DNA from: Paenibacillus sp. J2TS4
GTDB taxonomy: Bacteria > Bacillota > Bacilli > Paenibacillales > NBRC-103111
DNA: 64,000 bases
Direction: 5' to 3'
Assembly: GCF_018403245.1 (NCBI RefSeq)
Contig: NZ_BOSH01000014.1
Coordinates: forward strand, 124,001 to 188,000
The translations under genes were made by a program, and so were the position numbers. How positions within the stretch are numbered: the stretch's first letter is position 1; every line of letters begins with the position of its first letter. The notes below the pieces were generated by a model, which did no database searches, was not told the DNA's origin, and saw only the letters and a program-made list of their open reading frames with translations. Positions 9,299 through 17,933 of this stretch are shown in pieces.

Positions 9299-11041
9299 CT
9301 AATAGATGGTTTCTAATTCCCTTTGAATCATGATTCGAGTCGAATCATCTTTGCAAGCCTCTGCTGCTTGGTGATAAAGTTTTCTAGCTTCTGCTTTTAG
9401 CCCTGCATTAAAACAAGCTTGTGCTGCTAATGTCAATGCATTGGAATCGTCGGCATAAAACACTCTCAATACTGTCGCGGTTTCAAGCGCTGTAAGCAAG
9501 TCTCCGTTTAATGTCAGGAGGTATAATTTACTGCAAAGCGCTTCCTTATCAAGCGGGCAAACATTGAGTATTTGAAGAAGCAGTTCAGCTGCTTTTTCAT
9601 AATTTTCTTCTGAAATAAATGTTTTAACAAAATCATTTGCTTTTGATATAGGGTTAAGATCCATCGGTTTAGTACTATATTTATTTATCAGTGATTTAAG
9701 CTGATCATAATTTTCATTTCCTACATACCGGATACAGATATTGGTTGCTTGGGCATAATCGGAGTTAATTAAAGCACGAAGCAATTCAGGATCTGAAGCC
9801 AGGAATTCATTCTTAATAGGATGGTCCTTGTCCTTTACAAGGAAGTCCTTCCCCGTAAGTGAAAGGAAGCTTGGCAGTAACATGGCTCCAAATTGATGTT
9901 TATTGTTTTGGTCGCATATAGACGAGAGATAGAGCAAAAAGGCGTTGGGAATATTTGCTCGCGGCGAAGCCGCCATGTTTATAGACCTGAACAGGCGGCA
10001 TAAATAGTGATTAGCCACATGGGCAGGCTCAGGCTCGTTCATGTTATCGATTATTTGGTCAATACTATTTTGAACGTCTATAAAAATATTGTTTATTAAT
10101 CCGTTGTCTTCAAGGACTTGATAGACAGCCCGATCGGATAATATGGTCTCTATTACCTCTAGTCTATCTTGGATGGAGGTAGACGTAGCTTTGGCAGCAA
10201 CTTCAAAACAATCCTTTAGCGATGCGTATAATACATTGGCGATGAAATTCAAATTTTGGTCCGTCAGTTGGTTCCACGATTTTAACAGCGATCTGCTCTC
10301 ATCATAAATTATTTTATAGTCGAGATACCTTGTTTTATCAATCTGTGCGTTGTACAAGGAGTTTTTTCTCATTCTATAATAGTGCAGGACTTTATTCAGG
10401 CCGACAACCGATTTAGAGACACGTAAAAAATCGAAACATATGACCGTATCTTTGCCATTAACCAAATTTACTGGTCTTGTATTTCTATATTCCAATCGTT
10501 TGCTAATCGTAGAAACTTTAAATAATTTCCCCCAAATCGGTCTAAAGCATCCGTAAATTTGCGGGAGCATTTTAGCTAAACTAGTAATATCATCGGTATA
10601 AAAATCAGGAGGACAACGCGTACCTCGCATTTGAATATTCTCCTCCTGGAACATCTCTGTCCCGCCGACAGCGATATCCGCGTCATGCTCTATAGCGGCT
10701 GTATACATTTCTTTCAAAAAATCACGATGAAGAAAGTCGTCACTATCCAATACGCACCAATATTCCGATTGCAAGCTGCTGCAATATTCAACAAATTCAG
10801 GATTAAATGGTTCATTAAAAACAATAGAGTTTCTTTCGTTTTTGAATAATTTTATTCTGCCATCTTTTCTTGCATAGCCTTCTAGAATCTCACTTGTTCT
10901 ATCTGTACTTCCATTATCCAATACTACCCACTCGAAGTTGGCAAATGATTGGTTTAGCACGCTCTCTGCACATTCAACAATATAATTCTCTACATTATAA
11001 GCAAGTGTTTGTATAGTTACTGCCGGTGTTTTCTTATCCAA
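9299..11041 (-). CDS. Family 2 glycosyltransferase with long C-terminal helical/TPR region
   Basis: About 580 residues; first gene of the leftward glycan operon. The GT-A domain has VTIQTLAYNVENYI, DNGSTDRTSE and DSDDF near residue 95. The C-terminal ~150 residues contain TPR-like helix pairs (ENYEKAAELLLQIL, CFNAGLKAEARKLYHQAAEA). A longer reading from a GTG at 11086 has no ribosome site. AAGGAG at 11051-11056 lies 9 bp before a TTG at 11041, and MDKKTPAVTIQTLAY is a normal family start. A sigma-D-like promoter lies 55 bp upstream. Confidence 0.85.
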   Translation of the reverse strand: MDKKTPAVTIQTLAYNVENYIVECAESVLNQSFANFEWVVLDNGSTDRTSEILEGYARKDGRIKLFKNERNSIVFNEPFNPEFVEYCSSLQSEYWCVLDSDDFLHRDFLKEMYTAAIEHDADIAVGGTEMFQEENIQMRGTRCPPDFYTDDITSLAKMLPQIYGCFRPIWGKLFKVSTISKRLEYRNTRPVNLVNGKDTVICFDFLRVSKSVVGLNKVLHYYRMRKNSLYNAQIDKTRYLDYKIIYDESRSLLKSWNQLTDQNLNFIANVLYASLKDCFEVAAKATSTSIQDRLEVIETILSDRAVYQVLEDNGLINNIFIDVQNSIDQIIDNMNEPEPAHVANHYLCRLFRSINMAASPRANIPNAFLLYLSSICDQNNKHQFGAMLLPSFLSLTGKDFLVKDKDHPIKNEFLASDPELLRALINSDYAQATNICIRYVGNENYDQLKSLINKYSTKPMDLNPISKANDFVKTFISEENYEKAAELLLQILNVCPLDKEALCSKLYLLTLNGDLLTALETATVLRVFYADDSNALTLAAQACFNAGLKAEARKLYHQAAEACKDDSTRIMIQRELETIY

Positions 11042-11095
11042 TTGAAGTTTCTCCTTTATGGAACGTGTCATCGACTTATAGGTCACGTATTATAT

Positions 11096-11121
11096 ATATC
11101 GGTAGAAAGCATCCTATTCTA
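11096..11121 (-). promoter_or_regulatory. Sigma-D (flagellar) type promoter for the glycan operon
   Basis: On the minus strand TAGA (11118-11121), a 14-bp spacer, then ACCGATAT (11096-11103). This matches the Bacillus SigD pattern TAAA-N15-GCCGATAT with two changed bases. It points left into the glycosyltransferase operon and is 55 bp before the inferred TTG start. Confidence 0.5.
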
Positions 11122-11222
11122 AAGATGATTAATTAATTTCCCCCATAGAAATAAATGGAATAAAATAAATGGGGATACAGCTGGGGCAAATAATATAAAA
11201 TCAAATTATTTTCTAAAACTTC

Positions 11223-11250
11223 TAACACATTAGCCCCGTTTAACCGATAT
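11223..11250 (+). promoter_or_regulatory. Sigma-D (flagellar) type promoter for flaG-fliD-fliS-fliT
   Basis: TAAC (11223-11226), a 16-bp spacer, then ACCGATAT (11243-11250). The -10 is the same as in the divergent promoter. The flaG ATG follows 37 bp downstream. Late flagellar genes such as fliD and fliS are classic SigD targets. Confidence 0.5.
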
Positions 11251-11287
11251 ATACATTAAAATGTATATCTTTCAGGAGGTAAACTTC

Positions 11288-11677
11288 ATGGCCTCTAACC
11301 TGCAAATTGGCCCTGTCGGGTCTGTTACGGGGACATCCTTCCCTAAAGAAAGAAGCCAAGAATCGGACCTATCCACAACTGCTAACTCGGATCAGTTGAG
11401 GAGAATTAAGAACATACATCAGGCAGAGCTTCAGGGAGAGAAGATTTCCATTAGCGATGCTCAATTAATGAGAGCGATTGAACGGGCGATCAAAGCAATG
11501 GAAGGCCCGTATACGATGTTTGAAGTATCCGTGCATGAGAAGACGAATGCCGTTATGGTCAAAGTGCTTGATCGGGATTCCGGTGACCTCATTCGGGAGA
11601 TTCCACCGGAGAAAACGTTGGATCTGGTAGCAAAAATGATGGAGTTTGCGGGCATTCTGATCGACGAGCGCCGCTAA
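11288..11677 (+). CDS. flaG: FlaG family flagellar protein
   Basis: A 129-residue protein, small and acidic/basic, with the conserved C-terminal FlaG core: MFEVSVHEKTNAVMVKV, the DSGDLIREIPPEK turn and a closing helix. FlaG is associated with filament length and assembly in several bacteria. An upstream ATG at 11261 is in frame, but AGGAGG (11274-11279) lies inside that extension and places the true start at ATG 11288. It is first in the flaG-fliD-fliS-fliT operon. Confidence 0.9.
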   Translation: MASNLQIGPVGSVTGTSFPKERSQESDLSTTANSDQLRRIKNIHQAELQGEKISISDAQLMRAIERAIKAMEGPYTMFEVSVHEKTNAVMVKVLDRDSGDLIREIPPEKTLDLVAKMMEFAGILIDERR

Positions 11678-11704
11678 TGCTAACGATGAAGTGGAGGGAT
11701 AAGA

Positions 11705-13210
11705 GTGCGGATTAATGGATTTTCCGGAATGGACATCGATAAGATGGTAAAAGAATTGATGCAGGCTCACCGGAAGCCGCTGGATAAATTAACTCAACAG
11801 AAACAAACCATAGAATGGCAGAGGGAGAAGTATAGGGAAATCAACTCGAAGCTTGTCGATTTCCGTAACAATAAGCTATTTAATCTCAATATGAACAGCA
11901 CATTAGGCGCTTTGAAATCGACGGTTACCGGAAATACAGCAGCTGTTTCAGCCAAAGCAGTATCTGGTTCAACAGCAGGCTCTATAGAGATTCAAGTGGA
12001 GAGCCTTGCATCAGCAGCCAGAGCCACAGGAGAAAGTATAGGGACTAATATAAACCCTAATGATATAAAATTAAGTGACCTTCACTCAGGTACTATTGGA
12101 GAAATTACCATAAATGGAGCAATAATAGAGTTAAGTCCGGATGATACGATTCAAACAGTGATAAATAAAATTAACAATAATAAAGACGCCAAAGTAACGG
12201 CTTTTTTTGACTCCCAATCCGGGCGTATGTCTATGATTTCTAAAGAAACAGGAAAAATAAACACTGACGGCAACATCTCCTTCGGAGATAATAATCCGTT
12301 GGTTGAAATTTTTAAATTGAACTCTTTCGAACCGGGTACAGATGCATCCGTAACGATCAACGGTATAAAAACCACCCGCTCCAGCAATACCTTTATGGTC
12401 AATGGAGTCGAAATTACACTCCATGCTCCTACCGGAACGCAATCTTCCATGATTACTACTTCCATGGATGCAGATAAAGTAGTCGACACGATTAAATCTT
12501 TCATAGAAGATTATAACTCACTACTTAAATTACTAAACGATACGGTGGAAGAGAAAAAGTACCGCGACTTTCAACCATTAACCAGCGATCAGAAAAAAGA
12601 ATTAAAGGAAGATGACATTAAACGCTGGGAAGAGAAGGCCCAAAGTGGCTTACTCCGTAACGACAGCATTTTGAAAAAGATGATCTCCGATCTGAGGCTG
12701 GACATTATGTCCCCGGTAACCATCGGTAAGGATGCGGATGGCAACGACATTAAGATCATCCTAGACGAGGTCGGGATAACGACGGGCAAATGGGAAGATA
12801 AAGGAAAGCTTGTACTTAAAGATGAAGCTAAATTAAGAGATATGCTCGAGAAGAATCCGGAGGATGTCATTGCCTTATTCACTTCAAAAGGAACACCGGA
12901 TGCGGATGGCAATACGCCCAAGAACACACAAGGAATTTTTCAAAAAATGTACGATGATGTTAAAGCGACTCTCGATTCTTTGTTTGAAAAAGCGGGAACT
13001 TCTAGATTTACCGACGCGCTGGAAGCCCCATTGAATGAGGAAAGTGTTATTGGAAAAGAATTAAAGAGTCTGGATCTGAAAATTAAGGATACAAATAGAA
13101 AATTATTGACGTTGGAGAACCGTTATTATAGACAATTTACCGCTATGGAAGTAGCCATGAACAAGTTTAATGCTCAGTCCGGTTTCCTGATGAATGCCTT
13201 CGGTGGATAA
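11705..13210 (+). CDS. fliD: Flagellar hook-associated protein 2 (filament cap)
   Basis: A 501-residue exported cap protein that sits at the filament tip and helps flagellin subunits fold into place. The N-terminal FliD domain opens RINGFSGMDIDKMVKELM with coiled-coil-forming heptads. The C-terminal FliD domain runs from about residue 250 and ends in a helical ENRYYRQFTAMEVAMNKFNA segment. The start is GTG 11705, with GGAGGG (11692-11697). It is followed at 20 bp by fliS. Confidence 0.95.
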   Translation: MRINGFSGMDIDKMVKELMQAHRKPLDKLTQQKQTIEWQREKYREINSKLVDFRNNKLFNLNMNSTLGALKSTVTGNTAAVSAKAVSGSTAGSIEIQVESLASAARATGESIGTNINPNDIKLSDLHSGTIGEITINGAIIELSPDDTIQTVINKINNNKDAKVTAFFDSQSGRMSMISKETGKINTDGNISFGDNNPLVEIFKLNSFEPGTDASVTINGIKTTRSSNTFMVNGVEITLHAPTGTQSSMITTSMDADKVVDTIKSFIEDYNSLLKLLNDTVEEKKYRDFQPLTSDQKKELKEDDIKRWEEKAQSGLLRNDSILKKMISDLRLDIMSPVTIGKDADGNDIKIILDEVGITTGKWEDKGKLVLKDEAKLRDMLEKNPEDVIALFTSKGTPDADGNTPKNTQGIFQKMYDDVKATLDSLFEKAGTSRFTDALEAPLNEESVIGKELKSLDLKIKDTNRKLLTLENRYYRQFTAMEVAMNKFNAQSGFLMNAFGG

Positions 13211-13230
13211 TAATTGAAGGAGTGACAGCT

Positions 13231-13629
13231 ATGATTTCTACGCCACAGAATAAGTATTTGAATCATACCGTTCAGACGGCGACTCCTGCACAGCTGCTGA
13301 TCATGCTGTATGATGGCTGTATCCGTTTTTGCAAGCTGGCGATTCATGGGCTGGAGCAGAACGACCTCCAGCTAGTAAACACCAACTTGGTTAAGGCCCA
13401 GGCGATCATCAATGAATTAATCGTGACTCTCGATATGAACATTCCTCTATCTCAGGATTTACGACAAATCTACGATTATTGGAACCATCAGTTAATTGCA
13501 GCCAATATGGGAAAGCAAAAGGAGCCTGTTGAGGAAGTACTAGGTTTTCTGACGGAAATGAAAGAAACATGGGTACAAGCGGCCAGAAGCATAAATGCTG
13601 CTAAGCCCGCAGGCGGTCCCTATGGATAA
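13231..13629 (+). CDS. fliS: Flagellin export chaperone FliS
   Basis: A 132-residue helical cytosolic chaperone that binds the C-terminal end of flagellin and stops it polymerising before export. The opening NKYLNHTVQTATPAQLLIMLY is the family signature. AAGGAG (13217-13222) is correctly placed for ATG 13231; the GTG at 13222 overlaps that site and is rejected. The last 8 bp overlap the next gene. Confidence 0.95.
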   Translation: MISTPQNKYLNHTVQTATPAQLLIMLYDGCIRFCKLAIHGLEQNDLQLVNTNLVKAQAIINELIVTLDMNIPLSQDLRQIYDYWNHQLIAANMGKQKEPVEEVLGFLTEMKETWVQAARSINAAKPAGGPYG

Positions 13630-13963
13630 GCTGATTGACGAATTGGATCTTCTGACGGTTCAATTCGTGGAACGAATGGATCAAGCTACTTACGAGGAAG
13701 TCGAGAAATTTGTCGAAGATAGAGAAAAATTAGTTCTATCCATTCGACAGAAGTGGACTTTAAAAGATAATCAAGATGTTGAGCCGTACAAAAATAAAAT
13801 CGCCCGCGTTTTAAGCTACGATTCTGCAATTGAGGCTGTTATCCACAAACTAAAAACGGAAGCGGAACAGCATTTGGGGAAAAGTGCTCAAGCCAAGAGG
13901 CAAAGGGCAGCTTATGAGCCTCAAGTTTCTCCGGACGCATTTATGTTCGACAAAAAAAATTAA
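13622..13963 (+). CDS. fliT: FliT-like flagellar chaperone
   Basis: A 113-residue, highly charged, all-helical small protein (MDKLIDELDLLTVQF, then VEKFVEDREKLVLSIRQK). Both its position after fliS and its composition fit FliT-type chaperones, which in Firmicutes bind FliD. The start ATG 13622 overlaps the fliS stop (ATGGATAA), so it is probably translated by coupling; the longer frame from 13595 has no ribosome site. Family sequences vary a lot, so position carries much of the call. Confidence 0.7.
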   Translation: MDKLIDELDLLTVQFVERMDQATYEEVEKFVEDREKLVLSIRQKWTLKDNQDVEPYKNKIARVLSYDSAIEAVIHKLKTEAEQHLGKSAQAKRQRAAYEPQVSPDAFMFDKKN

Positions 13964-13975
13964 TCCACATCAATT

Positions 13976-14007
13976 ACCGTTGGAGACCTTCCGGCGGTTA
14001 TTTTTTT
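13976..14007 (+). terminator. Intrinsic terminator of the flaG-fliT operon
   Basis: An 8-bp stem (ACCGTTGG with CCGGCGGT, two G-U pairs) and 7-nt loop, followed by A then seven T residues. Confidence 0.7.
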
Positions 14008-14050
14008 GCATGATTTGGCTCCGACAGGACTGAGATATACACACAATCAG

Positions 14051-14124
14051 TTATCCTCAACCTGTGGATAATGTGCATAACTTTGTGAATAACTAATGAA
14101 AATAAGGTTTCATCCTGTGAATAA
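14051..14124. promoter_or_regulatory. Cluster of DnaA-box-like 9-mers
   Basis: TGTGGATAA (14063-14071), TGTGCATAA (14072-14080), TGTGAATAA (14084-14092) and TGTGAATAA (14116-14124) each fit TTATNCACA on the minus strand. The first is the exact consensus box. TTATCCTCA (14051-14059) is a one-mismatch box in the other direction. They fill the AT-rich gap between fliT and the cold-shock gene. No replication genes are adjacent, so an origin is unlikely; a DnaA-binding or titration site is possible. Confidence 0.5.
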
Positions 14125-14183
14125 AAGAGTTGATGAAATGTGAATTGTGTATTTTCTGATAATTTGGTCCCAATTGTATATTA

Positions 14184-14213
14184 TTGACAATCAATTGACA
14201 CGAGTGGTATAGT
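14184..14213 (+). promoter_or_regulatory. Sigma-A promoter of the cold-shock gene
   Basis: TTGACA (14184-14189), 18-bp spacer, TATAGT (14208-14213), 52 bp before the csp ATG. The intervening leader is A/T-rich, as is common for cold-shock mRNAs. Confidence 0.65.
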
Positions 14214-14265
14214 CAAGTTGTGAATGCGCTTCACATTTATTTGAATAAGGAAGGGAATGTTCCGA

Positions 14266-14463
14266 ATGCAAGGTAAAGTGAAATGGTTTAACGCAGAAAA
14301 AGGATACGGTTTCATTGAGACGGATGAGGGCGGGGACGTATTCGTACACTTCTCAGCGATTCAACAAGAGGGTTTCAAGTCTTTGGACGAGGGACAGGCT
14401 GTAGAATTCGATATTGTAGAAGGCGCTCGCGGTCCTCAAGCAGCTAACGTAACCAAAATCTGA
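14266..14463 (+). CDS. Cold-shock protein (CspA/CspB family)
   Basis: A 65-residue single OB-fold RNA chaperone. KVKWFNAEKGYGF holds RNP1, and VFVHFSAI is RNP2. AGGAAGGG (14248-14255) fits the ATG at 14266; the ATG at 14257 is only 1 bp from it and is rejected. The gene is monocistronic, with its own promoter and terminator. Which of the several csp paralogues it is cannot be told. Confidence 0.95.
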   Translation: MQGKVKWFNAEKGYGFIETDEGGDVFVHFSAIQQEGFKSLDEGQAVEFDIVEGARGPQAANVTKI

Positions 14464-14522
14464 TTCTCCGGCTGACAGCCGCTGCTTAATACAAAAGTTA
14501 CTTATAAAAGATAGCACTTAAC

Positions 14523-14546
14523 CCCCGGATTTTCCGGGGTTTTTTC
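14523..14546 (+). terminator. Intrinsic terminator of the cold-shock gene
   Basis: CCCCGG/CCGGGG stem with a 5-nt loop, then seven T residues. Confidence 0.85.
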
Positions 14547-14559
14547 ATGCTTATTTGCT

Positions 14560-14588
14560 TTGAAGTGCGACGTCAAATGGATTATAAT
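14560..14588 (+). promoter_or_regulatory. Sigma-A promoter of hpf
   Basis: TTGAAG (14560-14565), 17-bp spacer, consensus TATAAT (14583-14588), 26 bp before the hpf ATG. It starts just after the csp terminator. Confidence 0.65.
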
Positions 14589-14614
14589 GAAGGTAGAAGG
14601 GAGGAGTTGTTACC

Positions 14615-15169
14615 ATGAAATATAACATTCGCGGCAAGAACATTGAAGTGACCAACGCATTGAGGGAATACGTTCAGAAGAAGCTGGACAAGATCGAAAG
14701 GTACTTTGAGAGTCCGCTTGCTTCCGAAGCCAACGTAACCTTAAGCGTGATCAAAGACAAACAGAACGTGGAAGTAACTATCCCTCTTACTGGCGTTATG
14801 TTAAGGGCTGAGGTCAGAGGCAGCGACATGTACGCATCCATTGATCTGGTTGTGGACAAACTGGAACGACAAATCCGCAAATATAAAACGAGAGTAAACC
14901 GCAAGCTCCGTCAGGAGAACGGATTGAAGAATTATTTCGTGGAAGATCCGGCGTCCCAGGGACGAATTCATGAAGAAGAGGAAGATTTCGAACTGGTCCG
15001 CACCAAGCGCTTTAACCTGAAGCCTATGGATGTGGAAGAGGCCATTCTCCAGATGAACATGGTAGGCCACAGTTTCTTCGTCTTCTCCAATACTGACGAT
15101 TCGGAGAATGTCAATGTCGTATACCGGCGTCAGGATGGTACTTATGGTTTGATTGAACCTGCTAAATAG
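14615..15169 (+). CDS. hpf: Ribosome hibernation promoting factor, long form
   Basis: 184 residues. Residues 1-100 are the HPF/RaiA domain, which binds the small-subunit decoding region (MKYNIRGKNIEVTNALREYV). A charged linker follows, and then the C-terminal ~60-residue dimerisation domain (VRTKRFNLKPMDVEEAILQM, GHSFFVFSN). That tail is what lets Firmicute ribosomes pair as 100S particles. GGGAGGAG precedes the ATG. The gene order csp-hpf-secA-prfB is typical for this family of bacteria. Confidence 0.96.
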   Translation: MKYNIRGKNIEVTNALREYVQKKLDKIERYFESPLASEANVTLSVIKDKQNVEVTIPLTGVMLRAEVRGSDMYASIDLVVDKLERQIRKYKTRVNRKLRQENGLKNYFVEDPASQGRIHEEEEDFELVRTKRFNLKPMDVEEAILQMNMVGHSFFVFSNTDDSENVNVVYRRQDGTYGLIEPAK

Positions 15170-15180
15170 CAATTATTTCC

Positions 15181-15216
15181 AAAGCCTGTTCCTCTCTAAG
15201 GGGGATCGGGCTTTTT
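15181..15216 (+). terminator. Intrinsic terminator of hpf
   Basis: About 12-bp stem from AAAGCC to GGGCTT with one mismatch and one G-U pair, running into TTTTT. Confidence 0.7.
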
Positions 15217-15250
15217 AAGTTACAGGGCAGCCCCCTTTTCTTTCCGGTTG

Positions 15251-15279
15251 TTGCGGCTTTAAGAGCAAACTGTTACAAT
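15251..15279 (+). promoter_or_regulatory. Probable sigma-A promoter of secA
   Basis: TTGCGG (15251-15256), 17-bp spacer, TACAAT (15274-15279), 50 bp before the secA ATG. Confidence 0.5.
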
Positions 15280-15329
15280 TTCTGTATACTTGTCTTTTGT
15301 GAATTTTCACTTGTGAAAGGGGTAAACCC

Positions 15330-17837
15330 ATGCTTGGACTTGTAAAAAAAATATTTGGCGATTCAAATGAACGTGAAATAAAAAGAATGCTCAAAACCGT
15401 AGACCAGATCAATCAACTGGAGCCGAAATTCGAGGTCCTGTCGGATGAGCAGCTGCGTTCCAAGACCGACGAATTTAAATCGCGGTTAGATAAAGGGGAA
15501 ACGCTTGACGATCTGCTTCCGGAAGCCTATGCCACCGTGCGTGAAGCTTCCAAGCGGACTCTGGGCAAGCGTCATTTTGACGTTCAGCTTATAGGGGGAA
15601 TGGTTCTTCACGAAGGCCGCATAGCGGAGATGAAGACCGGAGAAGGAAAGACGCTGGTCGCTACCCTGCCGGTTTATCTTAACGCGCTTTCCGGCAAGGG
15701 TGTTCACCTCGTCACCGTGAATGATTATCTGGCTACCGTCGGCTGTGAGGAAATGGGGCAAATCTATAACTTCTTGGGCATGACCGTCGGGCTTAACCTG
15801 AATAATATGGACCATGCGGAGAAGCAAGCGGCTTACGCATGCGATATTACTTATGGGACGAACAATGAGTTCGGCTTCGACTATTTGCGGGATAACATGG
15901 TCCTGTACAAGGAGCAGATGGTCCAGCGTCCTTTAAACTTTGCTATTATCGACGAAGTGGACTCCATTCTGATCGATGAAGCGCGTACGCCTCTGATCAT
16001 ATCCGGACAAGCGGCCAAATCGACCGATCTGTATTACGCGGCCGATCGGTTTGTGAGCGGATTGAAGGAAGAAGAGGATTATACGATTGATATTAAAATG
16101 CGTGCTGTAGCCTTGACCGAGGATGGGGTTGCCAAGGCGGAGAGAGCATTTGGCATCGAGAACTTATTCGATCACCAGAATGTGACGCTCAATCATCACG
16201 TCACTCAGGCTCTTAAAGCACACGTCATTATGAAGAGGGACACCGACTACGTCGTGCAAGAGGATGAGGTCGTCATTGTCGACGAGTTTACAGGGCGGCT
16301 GATGACCGGCCGTCGTTACAGCGAAGGCTTGCACCAAGCGATTGAAGCCAAGGAGAAGCTCAAGGTTCAGAATGAGAGCATGACCTTGGCGACGATTACG
16401 TTCCAGAACTACTTCCGGATGTATCGCAAGCTGGCGGGTATGACCGGTACGGCTAAAACGGAAGAAGAGGAATTCAAGAAAATTTATGGCCTCGAGGTTA
16501 TCGTCGTGCCGACGAACCGTCCGATGATCCGTAAAGATATGCCGGATATCGTCTATAAGTCGATTAACAGCAAATTCCGGGCGGTTGTGGATCAGATCGT
16601 AGAGAAGCATCAGAATAAGCAGCCCGTTCTGGTTGGTACCGTCTCGATTGAGAACTCCGAGCGTCTGTCGGATATGCTTAAGAAGAAGGGCGTATCGCAT
16701 AAAGTGCTGAATGCGAAGTATCATGCCGAAGAGGCGGAGATTGTATCTCGCGCCGGGCAGCCCGGTTCGGTGACGATAGCTACCAACATGGCCGGCCGCG
16801 GAACGGATATTTTGTTAGGCGATGGAGTGGCTGAGCTTGGCGGTCTGCATATTATAGGTACGGAAAGACACGAAAGCCGGAGAATTGACAACCAGCTTCG
16901 TGGACGTTCCGGCCGTCAAGGCGACCCGGGCTCGTCTCAATTCTTCCTCTCGCTGGAGGATGAATTGATGCGCCGTTTTGGCGCCGAGAATATCATGGGC
17001 ATGATGGATCGGCTCGGGTTTGAAGAAGACCAGGAAATCGAAAGCCGTCTTATTACGAAGGCGATTGAATCCGCGCAGAAGCGGGTGGAAGGCAATAACT
17101 TCGATGTTCGTAAAATCGTCCTTCAATATGACGACGTTATGAATCAACAGCGGAACATCATCTATAAGCAGCGCCGGGAAGTACTCGAATCGGAAAATAT
17201 CCGGGAGATTACATTAAACATGATCTATCCGGTTATTGAGAGAATTATCGAGGCTCATTGTCCGGGGGACCAGGTTCCCGAGGAATGGGATCTGCAGGCG
17301 GTCGCCGATTACTCCAACTCTACCTTCCTGCAGGAAGGAACGCTTACGGCCGATGAACTGTGGGGCAAAGAGAAGGAAGAAATCGTCGAATATATTAAAG
17401 AGAAGATGCAGAAGCTGTATGAGGAAAGAGAGCAGCAAATTGGCGAAGACTACATGCGGGAGTTTGAAAAGGTCGTCGTCCTCAGGGCGGTAGACAGCAA
17501 GTGGATGGATCACATCGATGCGATGGATCAGCTCCGGCAAGGGATTCACTTGAGAGCCTACGGCGGAACAGATCCGCTGAGAGAATATCAATTCGAAGGG
17601 TTCGAAATGTTCCAGCAAATGATCGAGAGCATTCAGGAAGAGGTCGCTACCTATATTATGAAGGCTCACGTCGAAACGAATCTGGAGAGAAAAGCGGTGG
17701 CCGAAGGCCAGGCAGTCGACCCGAGCGGAGAACCGCAGGCCAAAAGACCGGTTGTCAAAAAAGAGGATAAAATCGGACGCAATGAGGCTTGTCCTTGCGG
17801 AAGCGGGAAAAAATATAAGCAGTGCTGCGGTAAATAA
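15330..17837 (+). CDS. secA: Preprotein translocase ATPase SecA
   Basis: An 835-residue motor that pushes unfolded preproteins through SecYEG at the membrane. Visible parts in order: the N-terminal helix MLGLVKKIFGD; Walker A MKTGEGKTLVATLP near residue 100; DEVDSILIDEARTPL (DEAD-type Walker B) near 210; the second helicase domain with TNMAGRGTDILLGDG near 490 and QLRGRSGRQGDPG; and a C-terminal zinc/SecB-type tail CPCGSGKKYKQCCGK. Length is normal for the housekeeping SecA. AAAGGGG precedes the ATG at 15330. Confidence 0.98.
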   Translation: MLGLVKKIFGDSNEREIKRMLKTVDQINQLEPKFEVLSDEQLRSKTDEFKSRLDKGETLDDLLPEAYATVREASKRTLGKRHFDVQLIGGMVLHEGRIAEMKTGEGKTLVATLPVYLNALSGKGVHLVTVNDYLATVGCEEMGQIYNFLGMTVGLNLNNMDHAEKQAAYACDITYGTNNEFGFDYLRDNMVLYKEQMVQRPLNFAIIDEVDSILIDEARTPLIISGQAAKSTDLYYAADRFVSGLKEEEDYTIDIKMRAVALTEDGVAKAERAFGIENLFDHQNVTLNHHVTQALKAHVIMKRDTDYVVQEDEVVIVDEFTGRLMTGRRYSEGLHQAIEAKEKLKVQNESMTLATITFQNYFRMYRKLAGMTGTAKTEEEEFKKIYGLEVIVVPTNRPMIRKDMPDIVYKSINSKFRAVVDQIVEKHQNKQPVLVGTVSIENSERLSDMLKKKGVSHKVLNAKYHAEEAEIVSRAGQPGSVTIATNMAGRGTDILLGDGVAELGGLHIIGTERHESRRIDNQLRGRSGRQGDPGSSQFFLSLEDELMRRFGAENIMGMMDRLGFEEDQEIESRLITKAIESAQKRVEGNNFDVRKIVLQYDDVMNQQRNIIYKQRREVLESENIREITLNMIYPVIERIIEAHCPGDQVPEEWDLQAVADYSNSTFLQEGTLTADELWGKEKEEIVEYIKEKMQKLYEEREQQIGEDYMREFEKVVVLRAVDSKWMDHIDAMDQLRQGIHLRAYGGTDPLREYQFEGFEMFQQMIESIQEEVATYIMKAHVETNLERKAVAEGQAVDPSGEPQAKRPVVKKEDKIGRNEACPCGSGKKYKQCCGK

Positions 17838-17933
17838 AGGTTAAATAATAGCATATTAGTTCCATCGGTGGCCGCTTGACCTGTTGTGGCTGCCGGGAGC
17901 TACGATCGTTAATTTGTGAAAGAGGTGCATAGC

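Noticed and set aside
14051..14124. Chromosome origin oriC
   Set aside because: No dnaA, dnaN or rpmH nearby; only the box cluster is present.
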